From a virus, in IMG/VR virus record IMGVR_UViG_3300031673_000192, positions 1 to 39,369 of that record: 39,369 nt of DNA. One strand, given 5' to 3'. Position 1 is the first letter of the stretch; every line of letters begins with the position of its first letter. Shown here in pieces: positions 7,079 to 14,346 of the stretch. Made by a program: the position numbers and the translations under genes. Under the pieces are notes generated by a model. It ran no database searches and was not told where the DNA came from. It worked only from the letters and a program-made list of their open reading frames with translations.

Positions 7079-10003
7079 ATGAGTTCTATTTTTCTACAGG
7101 GTAATGCTAGAATCGTGTTGAGAGGGTTGCCAGCAGACTTTTTCCATTGTGCGACAACGTCCCCTCCCTATTTCGGTTTGAGAAAGTACGACGGTGGTGA
7201 GGAGATATGGGATGGCGATCCGAACTGTGAACATGAGTGGGGTGGTCAGGTAAAGGCGCATGATGTTCGCTACCGAGGGGCTAATAGCTCCGTTGGGAGC
7301 AGCAGGAGTACCGGATGGGTTGGTGATGGTAGTAGGGCGAGGAGTAGTTTCTGTCCCAAGTGCGGCGCATGGAAAGGTCAGCTTGGTGGTGAACCGACAC
7401 CAGAACTCTATATCCAGCACTTGGTGGAGATAATGCGGGAAGTTCGCCGTGTATTAAGACCAGACGGAGTATTCTGGTTGAATATCGGTGATAGTTGGAG
7501 TGGGGCAACTAGCCAGCATAGAGGGATAGAATCGCAAGGATTCAATTCAGTGATAGCAAAGGGGACATATGCTTCTGTCCCTGATACTGGTCGTAAGAGT
7601 AGAACCTTGAATATGAGGGCTAATGGCATCAAGCCACTCGACATGGTTCTCATTCCTGAACAACTCGCACTTGCTGCTCGTGTTGACGGTTGGTATGTCC
7701 GGTCTATCCTTATCTGGGCAAAAGGTGTCTCACTGTCTGATGAGTATAACGGCAATCCTATGCCGGAATGCTTAGACCCGTCCACTAGGGTCTTCGTGAG
7801 GACACAGGATGGTTGGATGCACCGTGTATCTTTGGATGATTTGTTTCAAATGGATCCGTTACCTCAGATATTGTCCCCTACGGGATGGGTTAACATTAGA
7901 AGTGTCTGGAAAACAGAAAAGCCAGCTATGACTTTACGAGTAGGAAAGGTGGAACGTATCATCTGCTCTCCTGACCATAGATTTCCCGTATCACATGACC
8001 GACGTAGGGTTTCTACTGAGTTGAAAGATGCATCTACTATCCGATTCGTGGGGTACAATGACTATCTGCTGTATAAAACTATACAGGAGTTCTGTGTTGC
8101 TAAGATAAAGACTCAAGGTCGGTTTTCTTTGAACTATGACATAGGCTATCTGGTGGGTATCTATCTTGCTGAAGGGAGCACAGATACTCGGTTTGGTAAT
8201 GGTATTCAGATTAGTCTGGGGGACCATGAGGTAGAGTTGCATGATAGAGTTGCTGGTATGTTCAACCAGTATGGAATAGACGTTCACGATGACGGACATG
8301 TTAAACGGAAAAATGTGTTTCGTGTGTATGACGAATCATTCTGCCGACTAGTGGATATGTTAGTCACAGGTCAGGCTAAAACCAAGCGATTATCTGTTGA
8401 TTTAATCCTTAACTCTCCTGAGTCGTTTAGGCAGGGATTGCTGGATGGTTATCTTGCTGGCGATGGTTCGGATAGACCTGCTGGGGGATGGTGTGCTGCG
8501 TCTGCATCTCGTAGACTGCGGGATGACATTAGTACACTAGCTAGTAGCATGGGTATTATCACCTCTAAAGGCCAACAGCGAAGTGTTAGTGAGATTGCTC
8601 CCAATTTGTCTATAGGGCATACTCTGTGGACTCCTTACATTAAGCGTGAGGAGAAGAATGGGACGGACGGGGTGTTCTGTATTCCTGTTAGAGGAAGGGA
8701 CGGCACGAAACAGAATGGTGAGACTAAACCGATGATTGACGTTGAGGTAGAAGGTGGGTTGTTTCTTGTTGGGGACGGCTTGGTGTCTCATAACTCGGTT
8801 AATGGCTGGAGATGGGAGAGACACAAGGTCAAAGTAGGTGATACTGGTCGTGGTAAGGAAGCGTGGCGATTAGGTGCTAATGATACTCCGCAACAAGACC
8901 ACGATAAAGACGGCAATTTCAAGAATAGTGCTGTCTGGCAGGACTGCCCTGGATGTCCGAAGTGTGAAAAGCACAACGGGTATGTTCTTCGCAAAGGTTC
9001 GTGGAGACCTACCGACTCCTATGAGCACATCCTGATGCTCACCAAGACCAGTTCTTATTTCTGCGACAGGGAAGCAGTTCTTGAGCGAGGAGTCTACCCT
9101 GCTGGCGAGAAACGAGAGGGTGGAAATGGGCATAAGTCTCTTGGTATTGGCTCTCGGACTACCGAGGGGTTACATAACAAGGACTGGAGTGGGAACGGTG
9201 GACGCAATCTCCGCTCCGTGCTAATGATACCCACAACTGGTTATAAAGGTGCGCATTTCGCTGTCTTTCCTCCCCGTCTGGTAGAGCCTCTTGTCAAATC
9301 TGCTACATCCGAGAAAGGTTGTTGCCCTGAGTGCGGTAGTCCGTGGGCTAGGGTTATCGATAAGGGGTTCACAGCACACGATGGCGAGACTACTACCGCT
9401 TATTCGGGAGGGACTAACGCTAATCGGTTAGCTCTACTTCGTCAAGCAGCCCGTCAACGAGGTGGAGAGTATGGTAGATTGAGCTACAATTCCAAATACA
9501 AAGATGGTGGAGTAACAGGCTTGGCTACTCAGGGTTTTCAGCGAAACGAGACCATAGAGGGTGAGCGTTCTCAAAGTCGCATAGATGCCGAAGAGTTGTA
9601 CCTGAACGACTTGAGAGCACAACAAGATTATATCAACCATATCCATGACCACGGAGGGCTAGACAAGGGTAGGACAATCGGCTGGCTCCCTACATGTGAA
9701 TGTGGTATCCAGGAAACCGAACCTTGCCGGGTCCTTGACCCCTTCTCAGGCGCGGGTACCGTCGCTCTGGTCTGTGAGCATCTCGGGTTGGACTCGTTCA
9801 GTGTAGACACATCCGCCAAGTATATTGAGTTAGCTAAAGCCCGTCTCGTTGAGGACGAGCAGAAACGGATAACCGATTTTATAAAGCGAGCTAAGCGCCT
9901 TGCTCGTGTCCCAGCCAAGGATGAAGGGGGTGGTCAGGGCAAGGCAACGAAGGAGGTGATGTCCATTAAGCAGAGACCCGAAAAAGTACCTGATACCCCT
10001 TGA
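7079..10003 (+). CDS. DNA methyltransferase interrupted by an intein
   Basis: 974-aa precursor, about 632 aa after splicing. The exteins hold TTSPPYFGLRKY (SPPY at 28-31, motif IV, the form usual in N4-cytosine enzymes) and VLDPFSGAGTVAL (motif I, from 886), so it is beta-class. Zinc-finger pairs occur at CPKCGAW and CCPECGSPW. The intein occupies residues 231-572 and splits the conserved NPMPES motif near the active site. The precursor is in frame throughout, so splicing is probably functional. Its neighbours suggest a DNA-modification and anti-restriction operon. Confidence 0.88.
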   Translation: MSSIFLQGNARIVLRGLPADFFHCATTSPPYFGLRKYDGGEEIWDGDPNCEHEWGGQVKAHDVRYRGANSSVGSSRSTGWVGDGSRARSSFCPKCGAWKGQLGGEPTPELYIQHLVEIMREVRRVLRPDGVFWLNIGDSWSGATSQHRGIESQGFNSVIAKGTYASVPDTGRKSRTLNMRANGIKPLDMVLIPEQLALAARVDGWYVRSILIWAKGVSLSDEYNGNPMPECLDPSTRVFVRTQDGWMHRVSLDDLFQMDPLPQILSPTGWVNIRSVWKTEKPAMTLRVGKVERIICSPDHRFPVSHDRRRVSTELKDASTIRFVGYNDYLLYKTIQEFCVAKIKTQGRFSLNYDIGYLVGIYLAEGSTDTRFGNGIQISLGDHEVELHDRVAGMFNQYGIDVHDDGHVKRKNVFRVYDESFCRLVDMLVTGQAKTKRLSVDLILNSPESFRQGLLDGYLAGDGSDRPAGGWCAASASRRLRDDISTLASSMGIITSKGQQRSVSEIAPNLSIGHTLWTPYIKREEKNGTDGVFCIPVRGRDGTKQNGETKPMIDVEVEGGLFLVGDGLVSHNSVNGWRWERHKVKVGDTGRGKEAWRLGANDTPQQDHDKDGNFKNSAVWQDCPGCPKCEKHNGYVLRKGSWRPTDSYEHILMLTKTSSYFCDREAVLERGVYPAGEKREGGNGHKSLGIGSRTTEGLHNKDWSGNGGRNLRSVLMIPTTGYKGAHFAVFPPRLVEPLVKSATSEKGCCPECGSPWARVIDKGFTAHDGETTTAYSGGTNANRLALLRQAARQRGGEYGRLSYNSKYKDGGVTGLATQGFQRNETIEGERSQSRIDAEELYLNDLRAQQDYINHIHDHGGLDKGRTIGWLPTCECGIQETEPCRVLDPFSGAGTVALVCEHLGLDSFSVDTSAKYIELAKARLVEDEQKRITDFIKRAKRLARVPAKDEGGGQGKATKEVMSIKQRPEKVPDTP
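7769..8794 (+). mobile_element. Intein with LAGLIDADG homing endonuclease
   Basis: 342 residues beginning with Cys (CLDPSTRVF, block A) and ending with VSHN, followed by Ser as the +1 nucleophile. Block B is IICSPDHRFPVS with the conserved His. The two DOD-type endonuclease motifs are IGYLVGIYLAEGS and FRQGLLDGYLAGDGS. Block F is MIDVEVEGGLFLVGDG. Removing it restores an uninterrupted NPMPE-SVNGWRW motif. All splicing residues are present, and both LAGLIDADG acidic residues (E and D) are intact, so the element may still home. Confidence 0.93.
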
Positions 10004-10028
10004 CAAATAGGCAAACTTATGGTAGACT
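10000..10028 (+). promoter_or_regulatory. Extended -10 promoter for the putative SSB gene
   Basis: TTGACA (10000-10005), 17 bp, then TAGACT (10023-10028) preceded by TGG. The -35 overlaps the end of the methyltransferase gene. The predicted start at about 10035 coincides with the first base of a stem. Confidence 0.75.
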
Positions 10029-10034
10029 AAAGAA

Positions 10035-10089
10035 GTATCGTGGTCGTTCTAACCGTTCAAGCGGAAAGAGCAAATATTCACTACGATAC
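10035..10089 (+). promoter_or_regulatory. Structured 5' leader hairpin
   Basis: GTATCGT (10035-10041) pairs with ACGATAC (10083-10089). Inside, GTTCT pairs with AGAGC and CCG with CGG around a TTCAAG loop. The hairpin would begin at the transcript's first nucleotide and end 20 nt before the start codon. It may stabilise the mRNA or control translation; there is no terminator-like U-tract. Confidence 0.5.
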
Positions 10090-10109
10090 AAGGAAGGAAA
10101 AGGAGAAGT

Positions 10110-10865
10110 ATGGGTGTATCAATACGACCAAGTGACTTTGTAGAGGGTGGCGCAGTACCTGTAGATCGGAACCTGCTCTGGAAGGAGTGCCGGTTCAACC
10201 TGTTTGACTATGGCGGGAAAGCCCCAGCCACCACTGCCGCCAAGATCGTCTATGTAGACGATGATGGGCAGGAGTTTGAGCAACAGTACTCTGTCGGCGA
10301 CCCTGAGCGCTTTAGGCCATCCCAGGATGGTAAAACCCTCGTAGCGGTCGGTGCGGCCATGGCACTGAGCAAATCCAGCAACTTCTATCTGCTCATCAAC
10401 AGCCTGATCAACGCCGGGTTCCCGGAGAACAAGCTCAGCGAGGATTTATCCACGCTCGACGGACTTTACACCTACAACATCGGGCTTCCTGAACCCAAGA
10501 GAGCTGGGTTGGCTAAGGCTGTGGTAAGTGACCAGACCAGAGAGAAGATCATCTCGGTACCGTCGCAGATCCTGCGCCTGCCGTGGGAGAAGGGCAAGGG
10601 CGCGACTGCTGCTAAGACCCCGGCGACCGGGGTTGAGGAAGGAGACGAGGATGCTATAGCCGCGAAGGCTGTGGCTTTTGCCGCTAACCATCTGGGCGCG
10701 GACGGCAGCACCACTCGTCAGGACTTGGCGGTGGCAGTGTTCAGAGACCTTGCCAAGGATCCAGACAAGGATGCCGTTGCCGGTCTTATCTTCAAGCCGG
10801 AGTTCGCTGCGACCCTGCTGGCCGCCGGGTACACTGTGTCCGGTGAGACTATCAGCAAGGCGTAG
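10110..10865 (+). CDS. Putative ssDNA-binding protein
   Basis: 251 aa, start preceded by AAAAGGAGAAGT. The N-terminal 160 residues include FDYGGKAPATTAAKIVYV and a beta-rich stretch compatible with an OB-like fold. A low-complexity Ala/acidic linker (about 165-190) leads to a small helical C-terminal domain. I know of no diagnostic catalytic motif. The SSB call rests on its own strong promoter, the structured leader, and position next to the RecB-like nuclease and Sak4-like ATPase, a trio common in phages. It could instead be another recombination accessory. Confidence 0.45.
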   Translation: MGVSIRPSDFVEGGAVPVDRNLLWKECRFNLFDYGGKAPATTAAKIVYVDDDGQEFEQQYSVGDPERFRPSQDGKTLVAVGAAMALSKSSNFYLLINSLINAGFPENKLSEDLSTLDGLYTYNIGLPEPKRAGLAKAVVSDQTREKIISVPSQILRLPWEKGKGATAAKTPATGVEEGDEDAIAAKAVAFAANHLGADGSTTRQDLAVAVFRDLAKDPDKDAVAGLIFKPEFAATLLAAGYTVSGETISKA

Positions 10866-10940
10866 TACTCAGAGGAAGGGGGTGGTGGACCTTTACAACT
10901 GACTATTGCTTGCTGGTGGCGGAATTCATTAAAGACGCTA

Positions 10941-11243
10941 CGAGTCGGGGTAGGTTGGGAGTACCCCTCGCACAGACTATCAGGATAACATCTGTAAGTC
11001 GGAGAGGCAAGATAAGCTCTGCAGTGCGTACCCAACTATCTAGGGGTGGAAGTCCCTTAGCCAGCAAGTCTGCCAGCTACCCGAAAGGGCAGAGAGCAAC
11101 CCGTAGTAGTATGCCCGTAGATTTCTTGGGTCTGGCTACTAGCTGGCAGGACAAGCCGGGACTGGGGAGAGCGGAATAGTCCGCAAGACGAAGGCTCGCT
11201 GATGAAGTATTCTCCTTCGGGCATCTCCAGCCCCAGTCCCGGC
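10941..11243 (+). ncRNA. Large structured RNA candidate, family not identified
   Basis: The 440-bp gap between two genes folds into a compact multi-domain RNA. Stems: GGGGTA/TACCCC (10947/10962) whose loop GTTGGG can pair with CCCAAC at 11031 (pseudoknot); ACAGA/TCTGT (10972/10991); CTAGGGG with CCCTTAG (11040/11054); a nested domain closed by the 9-bp TGCCAGCTA/TAGCTGGCA (11071/11140) containing CCC/GGG, GAAA/TTTC and GGGCA/TGCCC; and a terminal domain closed by 13 perfect pairs (11155-11167 with 11231-11243) holding GCGGA/TCCGC and CGAAGG/CCTTCG hairpins. CAACC/GGTTG follows at 11252. A HEARO/OMEGA-type guide scaffold, a GOLLD- or ROOL-like phage RNA or an intron-like ribozyme are possibilities; none is proven. 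Confidence 0.7.
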
Positions 11244-11308
11244 AAGTATGACAACCTGTCGGTTGAATGATGGTAAGTCAAGTAACAGGGAAGGGATATA
11301 GTTTGGTA

Positions 11309-11602
11309 ATGGAACAATCTGAAGCGAAGCAATCTAACGGCAAGAGCATACACTGGCTCTCCGACGAGGAGTACAGTAAGGCTATTGGTCAGTTGCAGAG
11401 ACAAGCTGCTGGTATCTTCGACTTCCTGAAGGTAGACAATAAGCTACCGATTAGGTATATGTACGGGCTGGGCGACCTCATTCCAGGAGCTATAGAAGAG
11501 ATTGTCAAGCTCTGTGAGGATTTTGGGTTGCGCGTTCGTGGAGTTGATAAGCCCTTGGCTCTGGATATAATTAGGAGGAGAAGTGGACACCATATTGACT
11601 GA
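11309..11602 (+). CDS. Unknown 97-aa protein
   Basis: ATG 11309 follows GGGAAGGGA by about 11 nt; in-frame ATGs at 11267 and 11270 lie next to the RNA candidate and have no ribosome-binding site. The protein is mostly helical (SDEEYSKAIGQLQRQAAGIF; GAIEEIVKLCEDFGLRVRG) with no known motif. Its 3' end overlaps the nuclease gene by 20 nt, placing it in the recombination operon. Confidence 0.5.
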   Translation: MEQSEAKQSNGKSIHWLSDEEYSKAIGQLQRQAAGIFDFLKVDNKLPIRYMYGLGDLIPGAIEEIVKLCEDFGLRVRGVDKPLALDIIRRRSGHHID

Positions 11603-12209
11603 AACTATTGACTTGGAGCGAGTCGCCGACCTTTGTGCTATTGGCGTAAAGCGGAAACCACCGACGCCGAGAGATTATTCTAAGTGGCATGTGTCGAACC
11701 TGCTCCAGTCTGCTACTAGGATAGCCAAGGGCGACATCCAATATTATGAGTACGAAGGCGAACCGAAAGGGATTATGAGTATGGGGCGTATCTGGGAGGC
11801 AGTGGTAGACCGCTACCTTACAGATTATGCTCTATCCAAGGGGGGTGTCTATGTCCCTGACATGGAGCAGGAAAAGGATGGTATACTTGGTTCACTGGAT
11901 GGGGTTATGTGGCTACCCGATCTAGGGTGGTTGGTCTGCGAGACCAAGTTGCGGTTTACTCTCAGCGGAGAGATACCACTCTCCCACCTCCAGCAAGTCA
12001 GGGCGTACTGTTACTTGGCAGAAACCGATCTCGTGTGTTATGTGTCTGGTCATCTGTCCAGTAGACCACCAACCGCTAGTGCTACGGTGCGAATTATCAG
12101 GTTGACACAGCAGAGTATTGACGAGACTTGGGAGATGATTGTGAATACAAGAGACTACCTGTTGTCCCAGGGGTGTACTCCTGCTCGGATTGGAGAGGAG
12201 GTACGATGA
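11583..12209 (+). CDS. PD-(D/E)XK nuclease, RecB/Cas4-like
   Basis: 208 aa from GTG 11583, which has AGGAGGAGAA just upstream. The core GSLDGVMWLPDLGWLVCETK gives D106, E120 and K122, the D...ExK metal-binding triad of the RecB/lambda-exonuclease superfamily, preceded by the helix MGRIWEAVVDRYL. No cluster of Fe-S cysteines is seen. Such phage nucleases resect DNA ends to give 3' ssDNA for annealing. Position beside the Sak4-like ATPase and putative SSB supports a recombination role. Confidence 0.78.
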   Translation: MDTILTETIDLERVADLCAIGVKRKPPTPRDYSKWHVSNLLQSATRIAKGDIQYYEYEGEPKGIMSMGRIWEAVVDRYLTDYALSKGGVYVPDMEQEKDGILGSLDGVMWLPDLGWLVCETKLRFTLSGEIPLSHLQQVRAYCYLAETDLVCYVSGHLSSRPPTASATVRIIRLTQQSIDETWEMIVNTRDYLLSQGCTPARIGEEVR

Positions 12210-12394
12210 GAGCTGATTTGTTCTGGCAGAAAGTGAAAGATTTCTACGATATTCACCATGGTAAGTATCTCCACGCCGTCATCACCGACGATGAGAAACG
12301 GGACACTGTGACGGATTTCTTGTCCGATATAGAGGGACTGACGGGGGAGTGGTATAGCCCCGATTTCGGCGAAATTAACAAAGAAGGAGGATAG
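12206..12394 (+). CDS. Unknown 62-aa protein between nuclease and recombinase
   Basis: ATG 12206 overlaps the nuclease stop (ATGA) and follows GAGAGGAGGT, so translation is coupled; an open frame further upstream is inside the nuclease gene. Small, acidic and helical (WQKVKDFYDIHHGKYLH; EKRDTVTDFLSDIEGL). No family recognised. Conserved placement between recombination genes suggests an accessory role. Confidence 0.5.
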   Translation: MRADLFWQKVKDFYDIHHGKYLHAVITDDEKRDTVTDFLSDIEGLTGEWYSPDFGEINKEGG

Positions 12395-12397
12395 CGA

Positions 12398-13180
12398 ATG
12401 GTAACTACAGCAGGCCCAACGAAGCAAAAAGACGAGGTAACCTTAGCGCAACTCAGAGCGATGGGGTTCAGCGATGACTACGTGGAGACCCCTCGCCGCC
12501 TTATTATCTCGGAGGAGGGTAGAGAGAAGACGGGGAAGTCGCATTTCGCGCTAACTGCACCGGAACCGATCATTTATCTCAACGTGGATCTCGGTATAGA
12601 AGGCGTAGTCGGTAAGTTCCAAGATCAAGGGAAACAGGTGTATCTCTATGACGTTCGCGTCCCTCGGGAGGGGAAAGCAGAGATGTGGCAGTCTCTCTGG
12701 GCCGAGTTCCGGCAACGTGTCCGCAAGGTCTACGAGCTGAGGACGGGTAGCGTTATCTGGGACACTGCTTCCGAACTATATGAGTTGTGCCGCCTTTCCC
12801 ATTTCGGGAGGCTCACCGAGGTTAAGCCGTCGGATTACTCTATTGTGAACAACGAGTGGAAAGAGGTACTCCGTATAGCTTACGACTCCCCTATGAACAC
12901 TGTTTTTATCCACAAGACTAAAGCGATATGGCGGGCCGTACCGACCTCAAGTGGTCGTAGCTCCCTCACCAAGACCAATGAGTTTGAACTGTCCGGGTAT
13001 TCTGATATGGGGTATATGGTTCAGGTGAACTTGGTGATGTACCGAGAGGATACTAGCGATGGTCCGCAGTTCTCCGCGTATATCAAGGACTGTCGGCAGA
13101 ATCCGTACATAGCAGGGCAGATATTGCGTGGTCCTATGTGCAATTTTGAGTTCCTGCTCAGTCTGGTACACGATAAATAA
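12398..13180 (+). CDS. Sak4-like RecA-family ATPase
   Basis: 260 aa. Walker A GREKTGKS (41-48) and Walker B VIWDTASE (D122) with a RecA-like core, but without the full RecA C-terminal domain, match the short Sak4-type phage ATPases (AAA_24-like) that work with phage SSBs in ssDNA annealing and recombination. DCRQNPYIAGQIL near the end is typical of the final core strands. The RBS is AGAAGGAGG. The next 147 bp are non-coding. Confidence 0.75.
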   Translation: MVTTAGPTKQKDEVTLAQLRAMGFSDDYVETPRRLIISEEGREKTGKSHFALTAPEPIIYLNVDLGIEGVVGKFQDQGKQVYLYDVRVPREGKAEMWQSLWAEFRQRVRKVYELRTGSVIWDTASELYELCRLSHFGRLTEVKPSDYSIVNNEWKEVLRIAYDSPMNTVFIHKTKAIWRAVPTSSGRSSLTKTNEFELSGYSDMGYMVQVNLVMYREDTSDGPQFSAYIKDCRQNPYIAGQILRGPMCNFEFLLSLVHDK

Positions 13181-13255
13181 GAGGTCAGGAGGAGAGCTTG
13201 TCAGTTGACCAATTAGTCAAAAGCGAACGGGATTGACAAGCCTATACAAGCCGAA

Positions 13256-13298
13256 ACTAGGGGTAGTATACGCCCCTAGTATGTGGGTAATGCCCACA
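13256..13298 (+). promoter_or_regulatory. Two tandem perfect hairpins in a leader
   Basis: ACTAGGGG pairs with CCCCTAGT (13256-13263 with 13273-13280), and TGTGGG with CCCACA (13282-13287 with 13293-13298), separated by one base. No U-tract follows, so these are not simple terminators. They lie 30 bp before the 13328 start, after a lone TTGACA at 13233. They may be operators, mRNA-processing stems or a translational switch. Confidence 0.45.
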
Positions 13299-13327
13299 CT
13301 GATGATGGCTAAAGGAAGTAAGGGGTA

Positions 13328-13558
13328 ATGCCAAGAGATAAAGAGACAACCCGATTAAGTGAGCAGGTAAAGGGCAAGACGGTGGCTGAAGTTAAATACA
13401 CATCCGCAGATAGATTCGGTGTAGAAAGCAAAGGCGGTTTAGCTGTCGAATCTGATGGTGGCGAAGTAACCATTGTGTTCACGGATGGGAGCCAAGTAAC
13501 AGCGTGGAACTCCGAATGGGGTGGTGTAGTTTATCAACCCAAATTGGCTAGGAGGTAA
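13328..13558 (+). CDS. Unknown small beta-rich protein
   Basis: 76 aa; start preceded by GTAAGGGG. After a charged N-terminus the chain is a run of short beta-strands (KTVAEVKYTSADRFGVESK; GEVTIVFTDGSQVTAWNSEW), suggesting a small barrel or sandwich. No motif identifies it. It opens a run of very small genes leading to the MT-A70 methyltransferase. Confidence 0.5.
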   Translation: MPRDKETTRLSEQVKGKTVAEVKYTSADRFGVESKGGLAVESDGGEVTIVFTDGSQVTAWNSEWGGVVYQPKLARR

Positions 13559-13564
13559 GGGGTG

Positions 13565-13642
13565 ATGGTATCTGTACTAATAGCGGGGATGATAATGTGG
13601 GTAGCGGAAGAATTTCGGCTATTAAAAGAGGCGATATGGTAG
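13565..13642 (+). CDS. Possible 25-aa small membrane peptide
   Basis: ATG 13565 follows GGAGGTAAGGGGTG. The peptide starts MVSVLIAGMIMWVAEEFRLL, with a hydrophobic N-terminal half and a charged end. It lies in the small gap between two better genes; real translation is plausible but unproven. Confidence 0.3.
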   Translation: MVSVLIAGMIMWVAEEFRLLKEAIW

Positions 13643-13681
13643 TAGTAGTAGGATATAGGCTTTGTTTCAAAGGGGGCTGTA

Positions 13682-13786
13682 ATGATTAGTCGTATCCGTC
13701 GTTGGTTATTCAGGTACCATCATTGTCGCCGTCTAGGGCTGTCCCCAGTCGGTGCAACGAGGTATGTCAGGGAGCGGTGGAAGTGA
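13682..13786 (+). CDS. Small basic protein (34 aa)
   Basis: ATG 13682 is preceded by AAAGGGGG. The peptide begins MISRIRRWLFRYHHCRRLGL and is strongly basic and aromatic. Its TGA overlaps the GTG start of the methyltransferase, consistent with translational coupling. Function unknown. Confidence 0.4.
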   Translation: MISRIRRWLFRYHHCRRLGLSPVGATRYVRERWK

Positions 13787-14346
13787 GACCGAAATACAAG
13801 GTGATCTACGCTGATGTCCCGTGGACTTACCGCAATGAGAGGACTGGTGGTTCGATGAGCAGTGGTTCTGCACAGAAGTATAAGACACTATCTCTCCCCG
13901 ACATCCTGTCTCTTCCCGTTGCTTTGGTCGCGGATCGTGATAGTGTTCTGTTTCTATGGGCGACTACGCCACTGCTCCCTGAAGCCTTATCTGTGATGTC
14001 CGCTTGGGGGTTTACCTATAAGACGTCGCTGTACTGGCGTAAAATAATGTCTCTTGGTATGGGATTCTGGTACCGGGGTCAAGTGGAGCAACTATTGCTT
14101 GGTGTCAGGGGCAGGGTCAAGGCTTTCCGTATCCAGAAACCTAACTTTATCCAGACCAAGGTTCGTGACCATTCACAGAAACCCGAGGAGATGCGAGAGC
14201 TGGTAGAGCTGTGTGGGTTGTCCCCTAGGTTGGAACTGTTTGCTACTTCTTGGACAGATAGTTGGGACTGTGTCGGTTCTACTATTAGTGGGGAGGATAT
14301 CCGGGTGTCGCTGGCTAGAATTATCGCTGAACAGGAGGTAATCTGA
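13783..14346 (+). CDS. MT-A70-family adenine methyltransferase
   Basis: 187 aa from GTG 13783, coupled to the 34-aa gene; the open frame continues to ATG 13702, but that part lies in another gene. VIYADVPWTYR carries the active-site tetrapeptide as DVPW rather than DPPW. LFLWATTPLLPEALSVMSAW, the WYRGQVEQLLLGVRG segment and HSQKPEEM are hallmarks of the MT-A70/Ime4-like bacterial and phage branch. Probably methylates adenine N6 in DNA. The Pro-to-Val change is in the catalytic loop, and I cannot say whether it lowers activity. Confidence 0.82.
   Translation: MRPKYKVIYADVPWTYRNERTGGSMSSGSAQKYKTLSLPDILSLPVALVADRDSVLFLWATTPLLPEALSVMSAWGFTYKTSLYWRKIMSLGMGFWYRGQVEQLLLGVRGRVKAFRIQKPNFIQTKVRDHSQKPEEMRELVELCGLSPRLELFATSWTDSWDCVGSTISGEDIRVSLARIIAEQEVI

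Noticed and set aside
10941-11243. Group II intron or IscB/TnpB locus
   Set aside because: I see no domain V consensus, reverse transcriptase, IscB, IsrB or TnpB gene in the window; kept only as hypotheses for the RNA.
10910-11404. Open frames of 89 codons (+) and 115 codons (-) in the structured RNA region
   Set aside because: Neither has a ribosome-binding site or a recognisable protein sequence, and the region is explained better by nested RNA stems.
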